NCBI GenBank assembly: GCA_008508345.1
Contig: QNGE01001300.1
Span: 27,801-91,800 of the forward strand
Origin: Paragonimus westermani
Taxonomy: Eukaryota > Platyhelminthes > Trematoda > Plagiorchiida > Troglotrematidae
Direction of reading: 5' to 3'
Length of the DNA: 64,000 nt
Shown: positions 49,001 to 60,800 of the stretch, in pieces
How the letters are laid out: each line of letters begins with the position of its first letter
Position numbering within the stretch: position 1 is the first letter of the stretch
The notes under the pieces: model-generated
What the model was told of the DNA's origin: nothing
Database searches by the model: none
The model's input: the letters and a program-made list of their open reading frames with translations, nothing else
Translations under genes and position numbers: made by a program

Positions 49001-52000
49001 TAATGCACACGTCTGTTGGCGCCAGTGAGCGCTGATAGGACAGGCAATACTGTCGGATTGCTAGCGACATTTTTTTCTGGAAAAGCCTGCCAGATTAACT
49101 GAAACAAAAGAACTTGTGCGCAAATGAAGCATGCACTTGCGGTTCTCTCGACTCGCCCAACATACTGCGCAAACCCGGCAAATTAAGAATAGGAGGCTAG
49201 AAATCACTCTTCTTTATTTACCGTCTGGTTTCGACCCAGCCAGATTACAGACGCAGAGAACCACAAGTTGTCACATACATTAACCCAAAACCGCATGACT
49301 AACCAGTGAAGAAACATCTACTCTGAGTACAACTTTACCTCACATCGGTGACCTAACTTACCGGATATCAACAAACGGACTATAATCCTACATTGGATTT
49401 TATCAAACAGTCAACAACTTTCAAAGTTCATTTGAACACCTAATCAGCACAAAATTTAATTATGTGGATATATGACAAGATAATATTAAGACTGGCAACT
49501 GTTGAGAAATATTTTTTAGGTAGTTGGTATTCACTAAAACCGACTAGCTACGCAACAACCTGTTATTTAACTAAGAGTAAGACGGATAAAAACTTGGTGG
49601 GGATTAACCACAATAGGTGAGTGATTTTCGAATGTGCGACGATGCAGTGTATTCTTTATCGCTACGCAGTTTAACGTAAGAGACAGTGTAGTACAGTTGT
49701 ACCCATTGCTGCTACTGGATTGAGAGTGAGAGACCCGACATCCACGCCAACGTATTCGGTATTCATGTACATCACAGAGTAGGTTGGAAGTATTTTCCTG
49801 GTGCCGAATTTGAAGGCGCATTACGTGTTTGAAAATAACGTGGTGGTATTTGGGAAAATGAACAACGATACCTTTGATCGATCCAGCATTCTAAGAGTAC
49901 AGCTTATGATAATCTGAGAAAAAGATCACTTTTTTGTGTTTGAATAATAGGTACAATCATAACAATTTACAGAGAAAATATGCGCAATCGTTCTCGGTAT
50001 TCAGCTGACAGTTTCACTCAATGACAGTACTGCCCGTAGGAAAGGCTACGTTACTTTCGCTTCCACTGCTAGTGTACCGACCGACTTAAGTATGTTTAGT
50101 CATCAGCTCTGCTTGGGCATAGATTGTTTTGAGCCGTTTGTGGAATTTTGAAAGTGGATCGCACGCGTACCCACTCGAAACATTCCTACACAGCTCTGGA
50201 ACTACCGCGTATGTCAACCAGTATCCATGGTTCGGATGAGTTCTAACAGCGTATACGCATTGGTGTCCTTTGTCACATAAGCTTAAGCTTTCTCTGTTTG
50301 CATCATCGAAGCTTGTCTTGTAAGTCCGCTTTACAAGTAAGATGTATTTGGTATGCTGACTAATAAGTGAAATATGTTTCCCGCGGCTCGAAGATGCACT
50401 CGGAACGTCTATTAAAGTAATCCACGATTCAAATTTTCAAATGATGCACTAAGAGGTATACGGGGATAGATGTTAAACCTTTCAAACATGTATTCAGAGA
50501 CCGACCGTTGTAATGTTCAACCACGTGATTTAGAAGTTGAAAAAACTGAGCTTTTGATGAGGTACTCTTATTGCGTTAACAAATCAGAGAAACAGAGACA
50601 TGCCTATCTGTATCACTGAGTCAAGCACTACTGCAGATCATCTTCTTGAGAATCATATTAACTTAAATCTAGAGAAGTTTGCGAATTATGCAACTGAAAA
50701 ATTGGGATTTGCTTATTTCCATTAAAGTGGAATTTTGGGGATTCGATTTTTTAAATTCAACCCTAGTTTCCTAAACATATAGATGTTGCTTTTTGTTACA
50801 TAAGCTAATAATTGTCTACCTGCTTAGACAGCTTTGATCGCCGAATTTTAACTGGTATCAAATTGCCGCCATACTGTTAGGCAAGTGGTATACCATATAG
50901 GGTTGATCAGGTTAGTCAAGCAGAAACCTGTACAAACTGATGGTTAGGTTTAGCGTTCCCGTCGCCACCATTAATGTTCGGCAAGGCAGATTTGTATCAC
51001 AGGTCAACGCTCACGTCTTCACTTAGATCTGTTCAGGAATTTTTCTACCTTACACTCAATTTCACATTCACAGTTTACAATGGAAACCGCTCATGCCTTC
51101 CAGTCCCAGTGCTTAGTTGGAAGCCGAAAAACGAAGGCTGAGTATCACTTCATATCAAAGGGACACACTGAGTGAGGTACTAAGCGATAGCAACCGCTTT
51201 GCAACACTTACGGTGAACTTGGCACGCAAACAGCTCAGTGTCGGTGAAGTGAAAAGAGCATGCAAATCAGGAAATTAACAAAAAGTTTGGATATCATTGT
51301 GAAATTTCGTCATTTGTATGTCCGCTTGACCAATGTCGTATTGAACACCCGCTTAATAATCTGGAAACTTCGTACATTCAGAATCATATAAACCACCGAA
51401 TCGCTCTGGATTTTCACTACTATATTGCGAAGGCAAACAATAAAGGCGCGTTTGACCAATATTTTCTGTTTTAATCAAATTAATAGCGTTAAGATAAGCA
51501 TACGTACAAAACTACAAAAACTCTAATGAGACACAAACAAGCTATGTTCCGCTAACTTTTTAACTAACCCATTCAGTGATTGCTCCATATAATCACGTGA
51601 CTCCGATGAACAATTCGAAGTATTCTGTGTTGTGTTCTAGACGAAAGTCTTGGTATATACCGCCAGTTTTGCGTTTGCACTGTCTTTGTATGAAGCAGCA
51701 ATTGTGACTACTGTACAGATAAACTCAGAATAGACAAAACCGGTTTTCAATACACAAAAGTTTAGCTATATGCGTTTGTGAGTACCACAGTGGAGGATAA
51801 GAAGTTCATTTATGCTAAACTTACAGAAATAGATGAGTCTGTATAACAGTATGTTGATTTGTGATTGAGGCAAGGGGATTTGGCCCACGTTATATATAGA
51901 ACCGGCAATCTATCTCAGCGTTCACATACAAACTGACTTTCCGAACACTTTCTTTAATGAAGTGCACGAGGCATAATCTTTACTCTTTTTAGCTGTGTTC

Positions 52001-52763
52001 CGTAATAATTAATGCTCCTGCAGTAGCAGTATAGAAGTTGCAAAACTTTGGTCAACAAGACAATCTTTGTTTTATCCCTACTGCGATTCCAAGGGAACCA
52101 AAATAGTAGAGGTTGATAACAACATTTAATAATTGGAAAACACTCCCACAAAACACTTATTGTAACCCAATTCCCTCTCGACACCCAGTCATAAACAATT
52201 TACTTCATTCTGACACGGATACATTAACATGCACTAGTAACCTTTTAATTGGCATGCATGAGAGTTGGTAAATAGAGTTTTGGTTTTTTGACACGTGCTC
52301 TAATTTGGAGCACTGGGTGACATTTGTACATTATACTAAGAAGCTAAGCAGTTGGATACTGTAAGGTGTGAACATTCTGTTTGCTCTCATCTATTGCGTA
52401 CACTAAGCAATCTGTTTTATGCTACCAGAGTGTAGAAACACGCAGAACACTGGGTCTTATAGGTGTATGTGGCCATAAAATTCTGCCAACCCCACAAGTA
52501 TATCACGGATTGTAGTGTCATATTCTGGACACTGAAAGTCAGGTAGCACGTTCTGAGCTACCACGTATACCAGTAGATTCTAACCTGATTGCTCGTTATC
52601 AATGTGAACAGGTGCATCTTTTCTATCACGCAGCTTGTTTCTATGAACAGTTACCGGAAAAATTAATGATTTTGTTAGCAAACAGTAAAACTGGGCTATT
52701 ACAAACTGAAAACCACCCAGATTTGACTGCAGCCTTCGTACTCAGAAAATTTGTTCAGCTAGC
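46100..52763. other. Long non-coding stretch, no gene recognised
   Basis: No gene, structural RNA or mobile element was recognised apart from a TTGG-rich simple repeat at 46828-46879. The open frame at 46430-46828 (132 codons) has no recognisable domain. Confidence 0.5.
46828..46879. repeat. Degenerate TTGG/CTGA tetranucleotide repeat
   Basis: The stretch reads GATTGGTTGGTTGGCTGACT, then GAATGACTGGCTAG and TTGGTTGGTTAACTGATTG. It is an interrupted tetranucleotide repeat, probably an old microsatellite. Confidence 0.75.
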
Positions 52764-52920
52764 TCACTTCGAAAGTAGGTACTGGACTCGAATTTCCCTC
52801 TTAATAAAGCTCATCAGTAGTGTACACTGTTGTCCGGATCAGAGCTTGTACTGTGACCCTCGTGCTTTTGAGTCTAACGTTTTGGCCACAATGCTAGTAA
52901 CCTCACTAAAGGCATGACCG
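52764..52920 (-). mobile_element. Diverged hammerhead SINE copy with broken ribozyme
   Basis: The minus-strand alignment with 40875-41126 covers the head (GGTCATGCCTTTAGTGAGGT against GGTCGTGCCTAATGTGAGGT), the promoter region, the ribozyme and the start of the spacer. The 3' half is missing or unrecognisable. The core strings CTGATGAG (52817-52810), GAAA (52796-52793) and GTC (52787-52785) survive. Stem II has lost its closing pair and has a G-U pair, and stem I keeps only three of six pairs. The ribozyme is therefore expected to be dead or very weak. Confidence 0.75.
52785..52827 (-). ncRNA. Decayed hammerhead ribozyme
   Basis: The invariant core CTGATGAG, GAAA and GTC is kept, but the first stem II pair is G opposite G. 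Next to the core, stem I shows an A-C mismatch and then only three pairs. This is the pattern expected from neutral decay of an intact ribozyme like those at 31929 and 40986. Confidence 0.65.
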
Positions 52921-55900
52921 ATTAATCATATCTAAACGGCGAACCATAGCATTGTATAAATATAAATTATATACATATATAATGTTCAGTTTGACCAATC
53001 ACTTGGGAAGGAGGGTGAGTAGAATCATCCTGTTCTATCCAATAGACAGACCCGTGACTAAGACTTCTAACTTCGATTATGGTTACTGTCTTCATTGAAC
53101 TAACTGAACAGGGCTTAAAACAGCAATGTAAGCTTGAGGGTTTGGGTTATTTTAACGTCGGTAGTATTTATTTTGAAATAACACAAATCCCCGAACTTAT
53201 AAAATTCAACGAATTACACAACTTGGAAAAGTCTCTCCTTACACGACAACGTTTGCCTAAAAAGAAATTTGTAGTGAATCGCCTAAAGACATGCTGAAGT
53301 GTAATACTCTAAATCATGAACAGTTGAGTTATAGTTGTCACCTCTCTCCTGAGTACACCGCTAGCAACAGGCACCAGTGTAGTCAACCTTGTTGTCAAGT
53401 GATTCAGTATATTTTTGGCTGTATAAATCATTTGTATGTGAGACTGCAGTAAACAGAAATTCAGTTGATAATGAGTCAAGAGAGCATGCTTAACTAGCTT
53501 ATTAATTTTTGGTGACCAACTAGACTTTCAATAGGTTTTCACTTCTTTAAATTCAGCGGATGCACAACTATCTTTGATGGTACTGATTATTCATTAAATC
53601 GTGATCGATTGGTAGCATCTGTTTGATAAGATGAAATCTCACTGCCGGACATGTATGACGGATCGATTTCCATCCCAAAAATGACTGACATCAACGTTTT
53701 CAAATAACGCGGATAAATCAATTCTCCCAGGTATCAGGGACGATGATAGCTGTCAAGCCAAGGATTTAATACGATAGTGAACGGAACAGCAATAGACAAG
53801 GTAGATGTAACAAACCTCAATGAGTGTTTCTAGTGGAAAAGTTAACTGTGCAGACCAGTGGGCAACAGAATGTGTGGTATTGGAAGTACAATAAACCTTA
53901 TAACGACTGCGGTCCACAATCGGGCAAGATTAAAAAGTAAAATACAGTTGGCATATAGGGTGAACGGAGCACTGTAAAAAGTACAGTCGCTGTATCAATA
54001 AGAAACAAAATTGAGGCAAGCTTTACAAAAAGTGACCGACAAGAAACGGAAGAGTATGTTTGGAGTTGTGCGTAGCTGAATTTACTTATACACTGTGTAT
54101 ACGTGTGTTTGTTTCTCAAGTAATAAGTGAAAACTGAGTTACATAAATAAGATTAGTTTGGAATTTCCATTACAAAAGGTACAGACAGTCTACTTTCAGC
54201 TACTTGGCTGTGGAACGCCCACAATCAATAACTTGTTCACCTCCCAAAATGAAATGCCGTGTTCACTGGCCGAAATTTTGAATAGAAAATTCACCCAGTG
54301 TTTGACAGTACTTGTATATGCGAACAACTCTCCGCAAAAATTAGATAAAAGGCGCAAAGATTATACAGTTTTCAACAGCAGTTGTACATGGTTGGTAAGC
54401 GAATCTAGAATCATAAATTAGCGATGAACAGAAATTATCCAAAATAGGCGATAGGATAATAAAAACGTTTCGCTAACCCGAACAATGCATATAAATAATG
54501 AGACTTGAAAACTTACTTTAACAACGCTACCGTTCTTTTTTAAATACGTAATTGTTAATCGCAAGTAGGCTGTTCTGAATTTGACTGAAACGTTCCTCAA
54601 AGCATCCTTGATTTACTGGGTTAGCCTGTGAGTAACAGAAATCTCATTATATGCTGCATATATAACTGACCTGGATACAGATGCCGATGATAGCTTATGC
54701 TTTTTCAGTGATATATTGACTGGAGTAGGCACTATCTTGAAGACAGCCGCCTTTCTTGTGTATGCTTTTCAAAGCCATATTTTGATGTGTTCAGAAGCAA
54801 CATTTTTGCAAATCGTGACATCCAAATTGCATTTGACTACATTGGGCAATCGCTACTTCACCATGAAACATTCATTAGGATCCTTGTTTTAGTAAAATCG
54901 GCTGACTTGCCTGGTCGGCGTGTGTTGAAGAGGCCGTGCAGTTGTTTGCTCATCATTGGTAAAGACCAGCTAGCCCGGACATATTGGTTAGACGGTATGA
55001 GGTTACCGTACATGACCAACTAAATGAAACCCACGGTCGTGCTTCTCTCCATAGTTTTACTGAATACGCTTCTGGCATTGTCAGAGGTGAACTTATAGTG
55101 GTCGCTCTGTGTTAAACGATACGGTAAGGAATGTAAGATTCTGATGTCTTCCAAAGCAAATGTTGCTTGAATCTGTTCAGTGTTGATCACCATCCGTTCT
55201 CGAATATACTTATGTGGGAAGCTCTCTGATTGACAGCAGAAACTGAGGTGCTCCTGACTGAGAGTTACCGCTGGTGTAGTTTCTGGAGAGAAGTTTTACG
55301 ACAGAGTAGCTCCAATAAGATTAACTGCTGAACTTCTCCTACTTCGTAGCACTATTTCCGTATCAATAAGAAAACACTCCAAGCCGATAACTTTTAACGG
55401 CAGACCAACCGGTTAGCTGTATAAAATAGTTTCTAGACAGCTAAAAAATTACTTCTGGATGGGCTTCAGTGGATACAATTAGTAGACATGAGCCTGTCAC
55501 CATTATCAGCTCACAAGATAAAACAAACCGACGTACTTCTTTCAGAAGCTTCGACTTTACTTAAACACTTTCAAAAATAATTTATTTTTTTCTGTGACTA
55601 GTTTAACGTGTTGGTGAAAATGCAACGAAATCATTAGTAATAACAGGCTCGACTTTATTTGAAAGTTGTGACGAACAAACTCATAGCCTCTTTTGAAACA
55701 GAATGCCAAGCAGTCAATCGTGAAGCAGCATCCCTGTGAACCAAGACTGAGGTACTTAGATAATGCAACCCAACATCGGAGTGTAACGAAACAGTAACGG
55801 GAGTAAACCTGGCAAATAGATGGTGAGTTTCCAGCTCACTTTAGCTAGTACATCTTCCCACTTCCCGGGCTAAAATCTGTCAGCTGTTCGTGATTAGGTT

Positions 55901-56940
55901 GCAAACTAGCGAGCACACAAATTTGGTAGAGGTGTTACAGACAGTTTCCGTCTGCTATCTTTCGAAAGCAGTTAGTCTAAGAAATCAGATCTGGACGGCT
56001 ATTCGTTGTCATAATTGAATGGACCAACAGTTCTGAGCTAGGAATGAAAATATTTGGAAAATTATCTAAACTTCACATACGCCGGCATATAAAAACATCA
56101 TGGGTACAAATATCAGTTACACAGTTTCGAAGATCCCTTAACATGTAAACTCACTAAATTAAGGTGTCAACTCCCCGGAAGCATTCGTGTTACCCATAAC
56201 ATAGTTTGAAAACTTATAAGAGTTGTAAACTTATGAGGCCAAACGTTGCTCTGGGTGTTTCCAAAAACAGAAAAACAGTGTTAATCATCAAACCTGTTCT
56301 GATATTATTTTGCTACATTTTGACGAATTCTTTCTGCAGCAACAAAACGTGATTATCAAGCTCAACGTTCCCTCCTCAAATAAAAATGTAGATGGTTCCT
56401 TATACTCAACAGTTGCAAACTTCATTGCATGGCGTGCATTGATTTTTGCATACGACGTATAACAGTCTAAAGCGACACGATCTTTAGTCTGGTAATAAGA
56501 TGTATTTCACTGTTGCGGTATATCTGATTCTGATGGCTATAGCATCCACGAAGTTGATCTCGTAGTCTTGGGTGAAGCAAAGCTTGTGGACCAACATAAG
56601 CTCCAAGAAGTAGGTCTTGGTTACACCTTCTACTAAATATATTACCCAACAGACAGTGCTCGGGGGCATTGTCTGCTTTTCTAAGTCTTTCGCCGCATTA
56701 ATGAAATTATGATGGACGGACCACACAGTGTCAACCCTCGAATCCTGCCCATTCTCCTGTGAGTCGGTCGAACTAAGTCTGCCGCATTTGTTGGTGGTTA
56801 TGATCCAACTATGTGTCACATCGATGATACGAAGGACTAGTTCTATAGTCAGCTGTCCGCCACAATCTGCCTGGCACCGGCAAGTGACCGACTGTTTGTT
56901 GTGGAGGAATTGACCACGTGAGATGGGCGCAGCAAAGCAG
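52921..56940. other. Non-coding stretch, no gene recognised
   Basis: Only short open frames. A small AT-only tract (52956-52983) occurs. The minus strand at 56460-56900 could hold a continuation of the LINE remnant next to it, but no reverse transcriptase motif could be recognised. Confidence 0.45.
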
Positions 56941-56944
56941 CCAG

Positions 56945-58120
56945 ATTAAAAGGCTCGTTTCATCCCTCTGGACTGTTCCACTAAATGGTGCTTACGGTCT
57001 CTGCACAAGCTTTCAGTCAGCTTACTTCTAAGTTCTTGACGGTTTTCATAATCAGACCAGGTTGGAATCCAGCGACGTTTGTTCATAAGGTTTATTGACG
57101 TGACAGCAATCCAGTTCTCTTACAATTATCAACTTCTTCGGAACAGAATTCCTTATAGCAAGCTTTAATAGCTGTTGCAAACTTCTCTCACCGTTCGTTA
57201 GGATGTTTTGCCTGGCTCGTCCTGGACTACTTGTTCACCAATGATTCCTGGTGAACGCTTCTTATACCTTCCCCGCGCAAATGTCAGTTAGTTATTCCAC
57301 ATTGGCGAGCGTACAGTCTCTTGGCAGAACAAAACGGGCACCCACGACTGCATGGTCCGAGTCCAGGTGATTGCTCCAAAATGCACGACAGTCTTTAACG
57401 GCGTGACGCCACCTGCCACCGTCTGTCATATGGTCGATTCATGTCCAAGACTGAGAAGTACACAGAGGTCTCCATGTAACACAATACCTCCTCTTGTGTT
57501 GAAGTCCGATGCTTGGAATATAGAAACCGTGAGACCCATACAGTTGCAACAGTTTATGGTCATTGTCAATGCGTTATGCCCGGACACCAAACATACTTCC
57601 CAGCTGCTTTTTTTTGGAGAAGGAGGACCAGGATAAATATTCAACATGCCGGCTTATTTGGTTGGCAGTATGTTTAGTTGGCTTTATAACATCAACGACG
57701 GCATCATGACACGCATTCTTGGTAGCATACGGACAGCTGTCTGTTGTAGCATACGTCAATAAGTCATACACAACGCTTTCCTGATTTGCATCGATAGACT
57801 TTAACCGATTTAGAGTCTCACAACCCATAAGCGAATGTTCACCCGGATCCAATCAAGAAAACAACGCTTCGCTGTGGAACTTTGTGTGATGGGAATTCCA
57901 GCGCGATTGTGGGATTCAACTTCAAGTTCATCAGAGACTTCGAAAAAAAGCGCTCGGATTGGCAGTTGTCTAAAATTGAGCCGAGTGAATAACTGCACAA
58001 GAATCGTAGAATGGCGTTTGTAGCCACCACCACAGGTCAAGATTCACAAGCGGAACTATCTATTAGAGCAGCTTGCCAACCAAATTGTTGGAGATTGCGA
58101 GCATTGGGGACACCAATGTT
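56945..58120 (-). pseudogene. Decayed LINE (endonuclease-type): endonuclease domain and linker
   Basis: Read on the minus strand across several frames, the pieces follow the order of an exonuclease-endonuclease-phosphatase domain of trematode non-LTR retrotransposons. They are NIGVPNARNLQQFGWQAAL (from about 58120), then FFEVSDELEVESHNRAGI and AKRCFLDWIRVNIRLWVVRL, then YATTDSCPYATKNACHDAVV, then RIDNDHKLLQLYGSHGF, then IDHMTDGGRWRHAVKDCRAF with LDSDHAVV just beyond. A linker piece, RQELRSKLTESLCRDRKHHL, lies near 57030-56970. The final SDH motif is retained. The catalytic glutamate and the GDxN motif are not seen. There are many stops and frameshifts. The reverse transcriptase expected downstream is not recognisable. 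The match is based on memory of the family wording, and a translated search would settle it. Confidence 0.8.
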
Positions 58121-58130
58121 TATCGGTTAT

Positions 58131-60638
58131 TTTGACCCCATAAAACATTATTGTTTAAAACGCACGTGGAGGTTAGAAACCTTTGGATCATATTAGAAGG
58201 AGAAATTCGTAATTGATAGACAGTGTCACTTTTGGGAGAAGGATAGCTATATTACATATACTTCGTTTATGTCACGAAAGAGGTTTGACTAGAGGGACCT
58301 CATCCCGAGTCTCTGACTCAAAAGTCTATCTCTAATTGTCTGTCATACATTACTCGCATGTTTTACGTTTGCGACTGATGAGAATAAACGGAATGTTAGC
58401 ATATCGCAACATATGTCTTCTTTCTGCCCTGATGAAGTTATTGAAGGGAACCCAATGTTTCAAAAGTCTAAGCTGTGAGAGAATGACGGAATACACGGTT
58501 TTCTTAAGGGACCCTACCAGAAGCCAGTGACTCAACAGTCTGACCCATTTGACAGTTAGAGGCTTGTCTGGCCCGAATGTGCAGTAATCAAGATGCCACT
58601 GTCTGATTTTGAGCACTAGTGTGCCCAATGGATGTATGTGAAGGTACCTCAGATTTCTGGGTGATACAAGATTTTTTCCAACCAGCGTTCACGGTCACCC
58701 GTTGGTCGATTGGATTGTTCTCTGTTTGAGGATAACTCTTCTAATTCACTTCTTCCTGGTGCGCAAAACAACAGTACCGCAACATTAAGAATATTTCTAC
58801 TGTATGCCCACAGTTTCGTGTCCCACTACTTGAGAAATCATACGCGGCCAGTATTACGACACACATTATCATGTGCTAGCTGCACTAGCACATACTTGTA
58901 TATTAAACCACTTCTGGCACTACATTTTCAGCATTTTTATTCTCAGATTAGATCTTACATTTGGAGTCTCTGTGTTTATTTCTCGAGAGATGAAAGATTC
59001 ATTTCCGTGATAATCTATCAACTGGCCAATTAGCATTAATTGAATAGACACAGAGGCTCAACTGGCACGCCTCCTGGTCTAATTCCTTTCAATTCATAGT
59101 GAACAGGTGGTGTGTGATCAGAATCACAAACGGTACAGTGACAGTGGTTAGCAGTGATGGTTAAATGGAGGCGTCCTTCGGCTTCGATCACAATGTCATG
59201 TCAATCCCAAACCGATGCCGCCGAACATGTTTGACTTTATAGACGGGCGATGAAACAGCAATACCAAAGGACATATTCTGAAACAGATAAGGCCATCTTC
59301 TGACTCACCGTGCAATAGACCACTGTGGAAGCATGAGTGTAGGTAACGATCCGTTAAAGAACGGCTGCGTTAGTCTCAGTCTGCCATTGCAAAAAGAACG
59401 ACATTTAAAATAAAATGAGCTTGATTGAAACGCGACGTTAGTAAGTTAATATTATTCTAAAAACGTTTAAAACTAAAGTAGAGCCATCACTAAGAATCTG
59501 AGGTTTTTTAAACAAAAAAACCAAAAGCGAGTTGAAATGAAAATCCCTAGCAAATAGGTGCATATGCTCACCGTCCAAGGAGTTTCCTTTGAGAACATTC
59601 TCTCACATTTTTCTTCTTCAGAAATCACAATGGAGATTGCGCTGAAAATGTAAATCAGTTGAAATCACCTGTGTTCAACGAACTACTTCAATTTTAAGAT
59701 AAAATGACAAGAATTTGGTCTTCAAAAAGAAACTGTTCACTTACGAGGCTTTCAAGAACAAACGTAGACATTCACTATCACACAGTATCGGGTGACGCAT
59801 CTGTGAAGACGTGTGAAATATATTTCTCTATCTGATAAATCAGAACCGTATGGTGCGATTCTGTGTTTAATAATTTTGAAAGAGAATTTAGTTTGGTGAA
59901 CTGCGTGATAAAGATGAATTCAAACTATATGACTACAGTTGACATTGGTTTCTTCAGATTATGTTATTCAAGTTAGTTTCATCTGACTGTATGATTGTTT
60001 CATATTGCTCGTCCAAGAGATTTTGTGTTTGTAAGGCTGATACATTCTGTTTCACTTGACAAGCAGCGCAAAAGTTCACCCATATAAACAAAATTTTATG
60101 GTATACTGTAGCTCTACAGCACGGAATTATGTGTGATAAATACTATTAACTTGATACTCTTCGGCCTAGTATTATGATGTAAACGTTTTGTGCTCTTCAT
60201 GTACGTCTAATTGTCCAAACATCCGGCGAAGCGGTTTCTACTGTGCCCAGAATCATGTATATTCCCCAGTGATAATGAAGAAATTTCGTCCCACAGATAG
60301 TCAGGGAGGGCCGATTGGTCAGTCAGGTCCATATGAAATCGATGGGACGATAAAGGTCGATAACTACTCCAGAATGCTTTAAAGACCCTACTTGAAGCTG
60401 TGAATTTATGGACAAAGCAATTAGCGTGTAGGCGCTGTCACAAGTGAACATACAAACTTCTCTATTTGTAGTGCTTGATAAAGCAACATAATGCACACAG
60501 AAGTAAAACGCTTACGTTAGAAATCAATTAAGTTGCAGGATACCTGACTTGATTTTAACGTTTTGATTAAAAGCACTATTTATCACTGTGGTATCGGGGC
60601 AAGGCAATATTGCCTACAAGAAATGGCTTACGACAAGT
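58131..60638. other. Non-coding stretch, no gene recognised
   Basis: No gene recognised. Near 58430 the text CCTGATGAAG resembles LINE 3' ends but has no further support. A hairpin with poly-T/poly-A arms occurs at 59502-59522. Confidence 0.45.

Positions 60639-60683
<45 letters not shown>
60639..60683. repeat. (TAG)15 microsatellite
   Basis: Fifteen uninterrupted TAG units. On the minus strand it follows directly on the conserved 3' part of repeat R3, so it is probably the element's own simple-repeat tail, expanded after insertion. Confidence 0.95.
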
Positions 60684-60800
60684 AGAAAGGCCACCCGAGG
60701 TGATTAAAACGTAGAGTATTACAACTTGCTCGTAACGCTGTATTATTCCCAATCTGTTTATCAATCGAGTTTCATTGGCCTTAAGATACATGGATAGAAT
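60684..60800 (-). repeat. Repeat family R3, second copy
   Basis: The minus strand carries GATAAACAGATTGGGAATAA, CAGCGTTACGAGCAAGTTGT and ACCTCGGGTGGCC, matching 27662-27740 in order with a few changes. It ends in the trinucleotide repeat at 60639-60683. A shared 3' end and a simple-repeat tail point to a non-LTR retrotransposon or a SINE mobilised by one. Confidence 0.65.

Noticed and set aside
53170..53205. ACACAAATCCCCGAAC, similar to the SINE tail; a similar string lies near 45086
   Set aside because: Only about 15-20 bases match and the upstream SINE body is not present, so both are too short to call.
59140..59200. ACAGTGGTTAGCAG followed by GGCTTCGATCAC, a possible A/B box pair
   Set aside because: The B-box match is poor and no SINE body or tRNA fold is recognisable.
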